Assembly: GCA_938009745.1 (NCBI GenBank)
Contig: CALLII010000108.1
Location: 1 to 32,385 of the forward strand
DNA length: 32,385 bases
Direction: 5' to 3'
DNA from: an uncultured Flavobacteriales bacterium
Lineage (GTDB): Bacteria > Bacteroidota > Bacteroidia > Flavobacteriales_D > CAJJDF01
This document shows positions 1 through 8,100 of the stretch, one piece after another. Within the stretch, counting starts at the first letter, position 1, and every line of letters starts with the position of its first letter. Below the pieces are notes generated by a model, which was not told the origin of the DNA, did no database searches, and saw only the letters and a list, made by a program, of their open reading frames with translations. Made by a program: the position numbers and the translations under genes.

Positions 1-383
1 GATATAAATGTGACAAATTCACCTTTGTATTGGTCTGAATAGAATTTACCATCAGAAATTTTTACTCCAGATAAGTTTACATATTCAGAATGAGTCTCAA
101 CTTCAGAAGAATCAGCCAACCCTAATTCCAAACCATAACCGCCTTGCACCCAATGAGCGGGAAAATGAATCTGGGCTGAAACATTTGTGTCATCCACAAT
201 GATGATTAAATAGTTTCCATCATTAGGTTGAAAGATATATCTGTCTGAATATTCCGAAATAGAATCTTCAATCCAAGGCTTTACTGTCGATTCATCAACA
301 TCATGATCTCGTAATAATTGACCATAACAAGTAATTGTTAAGAATGAAAGGGTAAAAAATGATATGAGTCTCAGTTTGTTCAT
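1..383 (-). CDS. Secreted protein of unknown function, 5' part only
   Basis: The frame is open from an ATG at 381-383 (minus strand) to the left edge of the window, giving 127 codons and no stop, so the C-terminus is missing. The first ~22 residues (MNKLRLISFFTLSFLTITCYGQ) look like a Sec signal peptide; a Cys lies close to the end, but the residues before it (TIT) are a poor lipobox, so type I cleavage near YGQ is more likely than lipidation. The mature part is acidic and mixed, with several predicted beta-like stretches (YLIIIVDD, IHFPAHWV). I do not recognise a family. The gene is divergent from the recombinase at 535, with 151 bp between the two starts. A perfect inverted repeat lies just upstream of its start (see 395-418). 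Confidence 0.7.
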   Translation of the reverse strand, partial: MNKLRLISFFTLSFLTITCYGQLLRDHDVDESTVKPWIEDSISEYSDRYIFQPNDGNYLIIIVDDTNVSAQIHFPAHWVQGGYGLELGLADSSEVETHSEYVNLSGVKISDGKFYSDQYKGEFVTFI

Positions 384-394
384 TTAATGTTTTA

Positions 395-418
395 TAACTT
401 GTTTATATCCACAAGTTA
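395..418. promoter_or_regulatory. Perfect 8-8-8 inverted repeat upstream of the 383 gene
   Basis: TAACTTGT (395-402), an 8-base spacer and ACAAGTTA (411-418) form a perfect inverted repeat 12 bp upstream of the ATG at 383. A -7-like sequence TTATTTTG reads on the minus strand at 426-419, so the dyad would begin at or just after the transcription start of the leftward gene. It could be an operator or a leader hairpin; the sequence alone does not separate these. Confidence 0.4.
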
Positions 419-534
419 CAAAATAATTTATGTAACACGTTAATAGTCATTGTTAAAATTCATGGGAGTTATAATTTTTTGTAAATTAGCTTGTTGTTGA
501 TTAGGGTACCTAACTGGATGTAAATCGCAAGTAC

Positions 535-1359
535 ATGAAAAATGAATTAGAATCTTTTAAAGAGTTATTGCAATTAAAAAGATACAGTAAACAGACTATA
601 GATTCCTATTTATCTAATTTGAAATTGGCTCAGGTTTTTTTTGACAATAAGAATTTTGTTTCTATAAATGAAAAAGATTGGTTCAATTATGTTTTTCACT
701 TGGTAAATACAAAATACATAGCTGCATCTACTCAAAGACAAATTGTTGGTAGTATTAATTTATTTTATAAAGAAATGTATGGCAAATCACTTAACCTTAA
801 TCAGCTTAATGTTTCGCAAAGAGAAAATAAATTACCTCCGGTTTTGTCTGCAAATGAGGTAAAGGCAATATTGACTCACACTCCTAATTTAAAACATAAA
901 GCCTTGCTAAGTTTATTATATGGTAGTGGTTTAAGAATAGGCGAGCTTTTAGAGTTACGTTTGTCTGATATAGACTCGGAAAGAATGACTGTGAGAGTTA
1001 ATCAAGGGAAAGGTAAAAAAGATAGGCTGACTATACTCTCGCATAATGTGCTTAAAGTATTAAGAAAATATTTTGTTGAGTACAAACCAAAAGATTATTT
1101 ATTTGAAGGACAAAATGGAGGTAAGTATTCGGCTAGTAGTTCGAGAAATGTATTAAAACAAAGTATGAAAAGGGCTAAAATAACTAAGCCTGCAACTCTG
1201 CACACGTTAAGACATAGCTTTGCTACTCATTTGCTAGAAAATGGAGTTGGAATAGCTCATATTCAAAAGTTATTGGGGCATCATAATATTAAAACAACTC
1301 TTATTTATACTCATATTGCTAATGATAGTTTAATGACAATAAAAAGTCCTTTGGATTAA
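535..1359 (+). CDS. Tyrosine recombinase (XerC/XerD-like integrase)
   Basis: A site-specific tyrosine recombinase of 274 aa, slightly shorter than the ~300 aa of XerC/XerD. Residues ~1-90 match the helical SAM-like core-binding domain; residues ~100-270 are the catalytic domain. The active-site set is visible: Arg134 in the SGLRIGELLEL box, a Lys in GKGKKDR (~159-162), His223 and Arg226 in HTLRHSFATHLLENG, His249 in LLGHH and the nucleophile Tyr258 in LIYTHI. It starts at ATG 535; no strong Shine-Dalgarno is present, as is usual in Bacteroidota. No phage or transposon genes and no obvious direct repeats flank it, so it is more likely a stand-alone Xer-type or invertase-like enzyme than part of an integrated element. 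Its substrate site cannot be read from this window. Confidence 0.9.
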   Translation: MKNELESFKELLQLKRYSKQTIDSYLSNLKLAQVFFDNKNFVSINEKDWFNYVFHLVNTKYIAASTQRQIVGSINLFYKEMYGKSLNLNQLNVSQRENKLPPVLSANEVKAILTHTPNLKHKALLSLLYGSGLRIGELLELRLSDIDSERMTVRVNQGKGKKDRLTILSHNVLKVLRKYFVEYKPKDYLFEGQNGGKYSASSSRNVLKQSMKRAKITKPATLHTLRHSFATHLLENGVGIAHIQKLLGHHNIKTTLIYTHIANDSLMTIKSPLD

Positions 1360-1413
1360 AAGAAGAGCTGAAGTTTTAGTATTAATTTCCCACTTTCGAA
1401 CCAACCAATTTTG

Positions 1414-1421
1414 TATCTTTG
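1414..1421 (+). promoter_or_regulatory. Bacteroidota -7 box (TATCTTTG)
   Basis: TATCTTTG fits the Bacteroidota -7 consensus TAnnTTTG and lies 26 bp before the ATG of the small CxxC protein at 1448, right for a short leader. A clear -33 TTG at the usual spacing was not found. Confidence 0.45.
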
Positions 1422-1447
1422 AGGTATAATTAAGTAATTATAGAATC

Positions 1448-1726
1448 ATGAAAAATTTGAAACAAATAGTGATTGCTGCCATTTTTATTTTGGCGCAATT
1501 TTCGGGAAGTGCACAATGTGCTATGTGTAAAGCTACAGCTGAGAGTAATCCTGATGTTGGTGGTGGACTTAATGCAGGAATAGAATATATTTTGATAGTT
1601 CCTTATTTGTTGTTAGGTTCGTTTGTTTTTATCGTACTCAGAGGGAAAATGAAACCTTTTTGGAATGACTTAACTGGAAAGGACAAAGGAAAACAAGACG
1701 ATTTTACAGCAGAAAACTGGTATTAA
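1448..1726 (+). CDS. Small exported membrane protein with a CxxC motif
   Basis: A protein of 92 aa. Residues 1-23 form a signal peptide ending near GSAQ; directly after it comes CAMCKA, a CxxC pair that would sit at the periplasmic N-terminus of the mature protein. A hydrophobic segment at ~46-65 (EYILIVPYLLLGSFVFIVL) is a likely membrane anchor, followed by a short charged cytoplasmic tail. The two cysteines could bind metal or form a disulphide; nothing shows which. I know of similar short proteins in Bacteroidota but no function. It lies 12 bp upstream of rmuC and is probably co-transcribed with it; a -7 box at 1414 precedes it. Confidence 0.75.
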   Translation: MKNLKQIVIAAIFILAQFSGSAQCAMCKATAESNPDVGGGLNAGIEYILIVPYLLLGSFVFIVLRGKMKPFWNDLTGKDKGKQDDFTAENWY

Positions 1727-1738
1727 GAAATAGATTTA

Positions 1739-3094
1739 ATGGATTATACAGCCTTAATTATTGGAGTAGTTGTTGGAGCACTTATTGTGTTCTTAATTAT
1801 GCTGTTGAGAAAAAAAGAATTGCCTCTAGAGGTGAAAGCTAAGCTAGCTGCCTTGGAATCCGAAAATGAGTTACTCACAAAATCTTCTGTTTTATTAGAT
1901 AAAGAAAAGGGAATGATTGAGGTGAGGTTGGAGAATGCTGAAAAAGTATTTGCTCAACAAAAGGAAGAGATTTTCACTTTAAAAGCAGAGAACAAAAATC
2001 TTACAGAAGATCTTTCGGTATCGAACACCAATTTGGGGAATTTAGAAGAAAAGCTTTCTACCCAAAAAGAGGAAATGCAAGAGTTGCAAAAGAAATTCAC
2101 TACCGAATTTGAGAATATTGCGAACAAAATATTGGAAGAGAAATCGGTAAAGTTTACTGCTCAAAACAAAGAGAATATAGATACAGTTTTAGCTCCGTTA
2201 AGCGAAAAGCTAAAGAGTTTTGAAACCAAAGTACAAGACACTTACGAGAAAGGATTGAAAGAACGCTCGGAGTTAAAAGAGCAGGTTGTTCAGTTGTCAT
2301 CTTTAAATCAAACATTGAGTAAAGATGCTCAAAACCTGACTAGAGCTTTAACCCACGATAACAAGACCCAAGGAAACTGGGGAGAGTTAATTCTGGAAAA
2401 AATACTTAAAGAATCAGGATTAACGGAAGGGGAGGAGTACAGCAAGCAGTTTAGTACGAATAATCAAGAAGGAAAGCGAATTCAACCAGATTTTTTGATT
2501 CAGTTGCCTGATGAAAAGCACATTATAATAGATTCTAAAGTATCGCTTGTTGCTTATGAGCAATTTGTGAATAACGAAAATCCAGCAGAAAAAGAGAATT
2601 CACTTAAGGCTCACATCCTTTCGGTAAGGAGTCACATTAAGTTATTGAGTGAGAAAAATTACCAAACTGGAGCTACTATAAATTCTCCAGACTTTGTGTT
2701 GTTATTTATGCCAATTGAGCCTGCATTTAGTATTGCCATGCAGCAGGATAAAGATATTTATCAATATGCTTGGGCACGAAATATTGTGATTGTAAGCCCT
2801 ACTACTTTGCTTGCAACTATTAGAACAATTGCTTCTATTTGGAAACAAGAAAAGCAAAACCGAAATACCCAAGAAATTGCTAGACAAGCAACTGCTTTAT
2901 ATGAAAAATTTGTTGGATTTTTGGATGATATGGAGAAGATAGAAAAAGGACTTTCTCAAGCAGATTCTGCTTATAAAGGTGCTTTAAACAAGTTGAAATC
3001 GGGTACAGGAAACTTGATTAAGAGAACCGAAAACATGAAAAAGTTAGGTTTAGAAACAAAAAAACAGATTCCTGAGAAATACATTGAAGAGTAA
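1739..3094 (+). CDS. rmuC: DNA recombination protein RmuC
   Basis: RmuC family, 451 aa, thought to be a membrane-anchored nuclease-like protein that limits recombination between inverted repeats. Residues ~5-23 are an N-terminal transmembrane segment, ~30-200 a long coiled coil rich in Glu and Lys, and ~205-400 the RmuC domain with its PD-(D/E)xK-type core: GNWGELILEKIL (212-223), P250-D251 and D265-S-K267. The conserved block LLFMPIEPAF (~321-330) and the VSPTTLLATIRTI segment (~352-364) are also present. The gene follows the small CxxC protein after 12 bp, and its stop is separated from the next gene's ATG (3096) by one base, consistent with an operon. Catalysis by RmuC itself has not been firmly shown in the family. 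Confidence 0.95.
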   Translation: MDYTALIIGVVVGALIVFLIMLLRKKELPLEVKAKLAALESENELLTKSSVLLDKEKGMIEVRLENAEKVFAQQKEEIFTLKAENKNLTEDLSVSNTNLGNLEEKLSTQKEEMQELQKKFTTEFENIANKILEEKSVKFTAQNKENIDTVLAPLSEKLKSFETKVQDTYEKGLKERSELKEQVVQLSSLNQTLSKDAQNLTRALTHDNKTQGNWGELILEKILKESGLTEGEEYSKQFSTNNQEGKRIQPDFLIQLPDEKHIIIDSKVSLVAYEQFVNNENPAEKENSLKAHILSVRSHIKLLSEKNYQTGATINSPDFVLLFMPIEPAFSIAMQQDKDIYQYAWARNIVIVSPTTLLATIRTIASIWKQEKQNRNTQEIARQATALYEKFVGFLDDMEKIEKGLSQADSAYKGALNKLKSGTGNLIKRTENMKKLGLETKKQIPEKYIEE

Positions 3095-3095
3095 A

Positions 3096-4400
3096 ATGAG
3101 TATCTTAAGTGCTATGAAACAAACTACATTCTTTTCATATTCAGTTTTTGCTGGGCTCATTATGAGCTTGGTTGTGCTTGCTTGCACTACAAATAAGTTA
3201 AGTTCTAACGAAGAAAGCTATACTTACGACAGTAAAATAAAATCTCTTAATCCTAAGTATACAGTCTATCATCAGAACGATTCATTGTCCTACGTGTATT
3301 TCGAAATTCAGACTAAAGAATTACTATATGTAAGAGAAAATAGTAATAAACCATTTGAGGCTAAAGTTCAGTTTCATTATGAACTATACTCCGATTTTAA
3401 AGCGAATAATTTAAAAGATAGTGCTACCAAAATTCTTTATGACTATAAAGATGAGGGTGAAAACAGACAAATACTTGCTAGAGTTCCAATTAAAATAAAG
3501 TTTGGAGAAACAGGAGTTCTTCAATTAATAACCAGGGATGTAAATAAAAAAGTGAGAGATAAATCTATTATCACTATCGATAAAAAAAACATACTTTCTC
3601 CTCAGTTTTTTTTAATTAAAGAAAAAGAAACAGGGAATATTTGTTTTGATAATAGAGTAACTGTTACAAATAGATTGCTTGTAGAATCTCATTACAACAA
3701 GAATGAGACTTTTTCAATGGAGTATTTTAACACCAATTTTCCAGCTTCTAAACCACCATTTTCGAGTAATAAGTTAATAGAAGTACCTCCATATCGCGAT
3801 TCAAGCTTTTTAGTTTCTTTATCCGATACGGTAGGTGAATTTTCGCTTCCTAAGCAAGGGAGTTATTTTATGAAAGCATTGGATTCAATTTCGTATCACT
3901 TAATTTTTGAGAGATTAGACACTAATTTTGATGCTTTTAGAAACCACTTAGGCATGATTGAGCCACTTAAGTACATTTGCACTTCTACAGAGTACAAAGA
4001 GCTAGTTGGCTCAGCAAATAAGAGAAAAGCTGTTGAAACATTTTGGCTTAAAATAGCAGGTAATAAAGAAAGAGCCAAAGTGGTAATTGCCGAATATTAC
4101 AGAAGAGTAGAATTAGCTAATCGTTATTTTACATCCTACAAGGAAGGTTGGAAAACCGATAGAGGAATGTTGTCCATTGTAATGGGATTACCAAATACAA
4201 TTTATAAATCTCGTAATGGAGAAACATGGATTTATGGAACACCACATAACATGATGATGTCTCTTACATTTAATTTCTCGAAAGAGAATGAAGATACATT
4301 TGAAAACGATTATCAACTTACCCGTTACAGAACATACAGAGAATACTGGTATAGAGCTTGTGAAAGCTGGAGAAGAGGTAGGATTTATACATTTAATTAA
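3096..4400 (+). CDS. GWxTD-domain lipoprotein
   Basis: A protein of 434 aa with a lipoprotein signal peptide: hydrophobic segment SVFAGLIMSLVVLAC with a lipobox VLAC, followed by TTNK. The C-terminal ~100 residues carry the signature of the Bacteroidota GWxTD domain: GWKTD at ~351-355, then RGMLSIVMGLPN and ETWIYG. The function of this family is not established; it is predicted to sit on a membrane facing the periplasm or surface. Three starts are possible: TTG 3084 (overlaps rmuC by 11 bp), ATG 3096 and ATG 3114. The last gives the most compact signal peptide; 3096 was chosen because it follows the rmuC stop by one base, typical of coupling. The next gene begins 13 bp downstream. GWxTD proteins near rRNA methylase genes fit what is common in this phylum, but a joint role is not shown. 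Confidence 0.85.
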   Translation: MSILSAMKQTTFFSYSVFAGLIMSLVVLACTTNKLSSNEESYTYDSKIKSLNPKYTVYHQNDSLSYVYFEIQTKELLYVRENSNKPFEAKVQFHYELYSDFKANNLKDSATKILYDYKDEGENRQILARVPIKIKFGETGVLQLITRDVNKKVRDKSIITIDKKNILSPQFFLIKEKETGNICFDNRVTVTNRLLVESHYNKNETFSMEYFNTNFPASKPPFSSNKLIEVPPYRDSSFLVSLSDTVGEFSLPKQGSYFMKALDSISYHLIFERLDTNFDAFRNHLGMIEPLKYICTSTEYKELVGSANKRKAVETFWLKIAGNKERAKVVIAEYYRRVELANRYFTSYKEGWKTDRGMLSIVMGLPNTIYKSRNGETWIYGTPHNMMMSLTFNFSKENEDTFENDYQLTRYRTYREYWYRACESWRRGRIYTFN

Positions 4401-4413
4401 CAACAAATTTACT

Positions 4414-5154
4414 GTGAGAGATAGAAAAGAAAATAGCGACATTATTTTTGGAATGCACCCAGTTATGGAAGCCATAAAAAGTGGGAAGGAGATTAATAAA
4501 ATAATGATTCAGAAAGGATTACAAGGTAATTTGTTTCATGAGTTAAGAGCTATGCTTAAAGGTTCTATGGTAAATATCCAGTTAGTTCCTGTTCAGAAAT
4601 TAGACAGTATAACTAGAAAAAATCACCAAGGAGTAATTTGTTTTGCTTCGCCAGTAACTTACCATGATTTAGAAACTCTTGTTCCCGTTTTATTTGAAAG
4701 AGGGGAGGAGCCTAAATTTATTATTTTAGATGGAATTACTGATGTAAGAAACTTTGGAGCCATTGCCAGAACTGCTGAATGCCTTGGTTATAATGGAGTA
4801 ATTATTCCTGCAAAGGGAGGTGCTACAGTAACTTCTGATGCGATTAAAACATCTGCAGGTGCACTTATGACTTTGCCTGTTTGTAGAGTAACTAGTTTAA
4901 AATCGGCACTTGATTTTTTAGTTAACTCAGGAATAAAGCTGGTCGCTTGTACCGAAAAAACGGATGATTCTATTTATGATTTTGATTACTCTGGACCTGT
5001 AGGGATTGTAATGGGAAATGAGGAAACTGGAATTTCTAACGATTTAATTAATAGAGTTCAATACATTGGAAAAATACCAATGACTGGAGCTATTAAGTCT
5101 ATGAATGTTGCAGTTGCTGCAGGAATAGTAATGTATGAATCTGTAAGGAAATAG
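4414..5154 (+). CDS. rlmB: TrmH-family rRNA 2'-O-methyltransferase (RlmB-like)
   Basis: A SPOUT-class methyltransferase, 246 aa from the chosen start, predicted to methylate the ribose of a 23S rRNA guanosine with SAM. The N-terminal RNA-binding domain begins at IIFGMHPVMEAI. The three knotted SPOUT motifs are clear: motif 1 DVRNFGAIARTAE (110-122), motif 2 GIVMGNEETG (197-206) and motif 3 IPMTGAIKSMNVAVAAG (221-237; SMN where SLN is usual). The frame is open back to an ATG at 4288, but that start would overlap the lipoprotein gene by 113 bp and add a non-conserved leader. GTG 4414 lies 13 bp after that stop and gives the normal family length. ATG 4453 would remove the conserved IFG. Last gene of the rmuC operon; convergent with tamB. 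Confidence 0.9.
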   Translation: MRDRKENSDIIFGMHPVMEAIKSGKEINKIMIQKGLQGNLFHELRAMLKGSMVNIQLVPVQKLDSITRKNHQGVICFASPVTYHDLETLVPVLFERGEEPKFIILDGITDVRNFGAIARTAECLGYNGVIIPAKGGATVTSDAIKTSAGALMTLPVCRVTSLKSALDFLVNSGIKLVACTEKTDDSIYDFDYSGPVGIVMGNEETGISNDLINRVQYIGKIPMTGAIKSMNVAVAAGIVMYESVRK

Positions 5155-5181
5155 AAATATAAGAAGTCTTAAGATTCTATT

Positions 5182-8100
5182 TTACTGATCTTTTAGCTTT
5201 TTCTTGGGAGTAATAAATTCTTTCCAAGTATTAAAATCCTTTTTGTAATAAACACCAACTCCACTTGTAGTTTGAGATTGGTTGGCATTAGTAATGTCAT
5301 ATTCGTTTGTACGAGTAAATACCCTTACACGGAACGAACCATCTTCGTTAAGTTTATATTCTACGTTCACATCACCAATTAACGCATCTTGATTTTGGTT
5401 ATCATCATTTCCTTGAGCAACACCAAAATTTGAGCTAATTACAAGCCTGTCGTTTAATAATTCAGTTGAAAGAGCTACAGCAATTTCATCACTTGTAATG
5501 TCGTCACCAGGACGATAATTTAAGCCTACATCAACACCATCACTTAATTTTGATAACCAATTTGATAATTGATTAGATAAGATTTCACTAGCCGTGGTGC
5601 TAACAGCTCCAGCTCCATTTGTAGTTCTTCCTGTTTCATCAATTCCACTTCTATTTGTATTTGGAGAAAATTTATTAAGCAGTAATAAAGAGAAAACCTG
5701 TTTGTAAAGTTCCTGCTGGGTTTGAATTAAATTTGCAACAACAGACCTTTCTGTTTCTGTAGCTCGTGGCAGTTCGATTCCAAAACTAATATCTGGTGAC
5801 ATTAAGCTATTTTTTAGTTTCATAATACATTCAACTTCTCGTCTTTGGTTATAATTGTTCCCTCCAATTTCATCACTTGGCATAATTTCGGCCAAAGAAG
5901 CTTTTAAACTATATATTGCATCAATATCAATATCTGCATTGTAAGGGTCACCATACCAGTTTATTGTACTTCCGTTAGCAATTGTAAATCGTTTGTTCAC
6001 AAGGTTTTCAAATCGTTCTAAACCAAGTGTGAACAAGTAGTCTCCTTCGTCTATGGTATATTTTCCAGCTAAATTAAGTTCATTTTGTTTATCTACTGTC
6101 ATGGCGATATCTCCAAAACCTGTAGCCGTAATTATATCACCATACACTTCATCAAATACTAGTTGTATTTTGGTATCGGTAGTTACTTCTAAGTTAATGT
6201 CTAAATCTATTCCTTCTAGATTTACGGTTTCTATTTCCTCAAAAATAGAATCTGGATTTATGAAAATTACATAGTCTTCAAGCTCTACTTCAGAAGTACC
6301 ATAAAGTGGCAAGGTAAAGTTCGATCCTTTCTCTGTTTTTGCATCTACCGTAATGTCTATTTCATCCTGAATCCCTTCAATGTTAATATCTCCAGTAGCA
6401 TAAAGTAATCCATAAAAATCTTTATTCTGATCAATGGTGGTGTTTAAAGCCATGAATTTATTTGGGAAATTGGGAGCAGATTTAGGTCCAAAAGGCACTC
6501 TTTTTCCACCAACTACATAGGTGTTTTTTGGGATTTCGATTGCTACATCAAAGTTAAAGTTGGTGTAGTTTGTATGGTTTACAGATCCATTAAAAAAGGC
6601 ATAATTGTCTTCTTGGTCTCTTATTTCAAACAAGTTATTTGCATCCGTATAAATCGCATCATTTTCTACTATTAACAATCCCGAGAAATCATAATGTGTG
6701 TTGAGGTATTCTACATTAAAACCTGTTCTTATTAGTGATATTTCACCTTTGAGGAGAGGCTGATTTGGTTCGCCAGTTAATTTTATTTTACCCTTAGCTT
6801 TACCATTTATCCCCGTAATCCCTTGATCAACAACATATGGATTGAGTAAGGCTAAGTTGGTATTTTCTAACACGCAATTAAAGTCAAGAGAGTTTTTTTC
6901 TTTAAAAGGGTAGTAATAGCCTATAAAGTCAAAAGTGTTCTTTTTGTTTTTTAGTAATTCTCCCTTAATGTGCATAGCCTTTTTGTCATTTATCCAATCA
7001 GTATTTAAGGCTACATCTCCTACTATTTCTTCGTTTACAGTTAGCTTCTCAATATATAAATCAGAAATAACTTCTATTTGCGAGTATACATTTTGAATAC
7101 AAGCACTTCCATTTACATTTCCGTAATATTGCGTGTTTTTATTCCCAATTATTGGGTTTAAATTAGAAATATCAAAGTTGTCAAGGTAGATTTTTAACTG
7201 GTCTTCTGGATTATTAGAAATTGTTCCTACAGCAGAAAAAGCTTCTCCTAAGTTGTTGTAAATTTCTATCCCATTAAAGTTTAATGAAGTAGAGTCAATA
7301 ATAAGAGTTGCATCCTCTTTAATTTGCCAAGTCCTTTCTTTAAAGTAAAAATAGGAGGGAAGTACCAAAAGGTCAAAGTACTCCTCTGAGTACCAGTAAC
7401 CATCTCCTTGGATTTTACCATAGCTTGAACCATCATTAGAGCGCCATTTAATAGTAGGCATAATGTGATCTTCTTTTATAAGAGAAGTTAATATTACATT
7501 ATCTAAGTGAAGATCGTTTCCAACTTTAGCTTTATCCATTGTCACTTTAAGATCTAATATTTCGGTAGGTTTATCCAAATTAGCATCTACCATAATAAAG
7601 CTATTACCCTCGAATTGTATAGAATCAGCTGTTAACTGAAAGTTGAATGTTTCTTTGCTAGAAGATAACTCTCCATTGGCAATTGCATTTGGAGAAATAT
7701 AAAATGTTGGTGTAAATAATTCATAAATAGGAGTGTAATCCTTTATTTGGATATCAAACTCCAACTCTTGATTACTCATTGAAAAAGTATCTAAAGAAGA
7801 ATATAAAGCTGGGAATATCTGTTGGCCGATAATATCAAAAGTTTGTGGAAGATCAGATGTGGTAAATTTTCCCGATAGTGTTGCATCTGCAATGTCTGAT
7901 ATTAATTGGATATTCCTTAAGCTATCTTTAATACTTGATGTAATATTAATTTGCTCCTTAGTGTATACCAACTCATTTTGCTGGTATTTAATGTTCGATA
8001 TATTTATCTGTCCCAATGAATTATCTATGTTATCTCCTTTTCCTGCTATCTCTACATTAGCTGTAATAATATGAACGTTAGAGTCATTAATTAATTTAAG

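Noticed and set aside
4288-4413. ATG 4288 as start of the TrmH-family gene
   Set aside because: It overlaps the GWxTD gene by 113 bp and adds a leader unlike the family; GTG 4414 gives normal length and spacing.
3896-4475. Leftward open frames at 3896-4078 and 4188-4475
   Set aside because: Antisense to well-supported genes, with low-complexity products of no recognisable family.
5155-5181. Imperfect palindrome AGAAGTCTTAAGATTCT between rlmB and tamB as a terminator
   Set aside because: The arms are short and mismatched with only a weak T tract; not strong enough to list.
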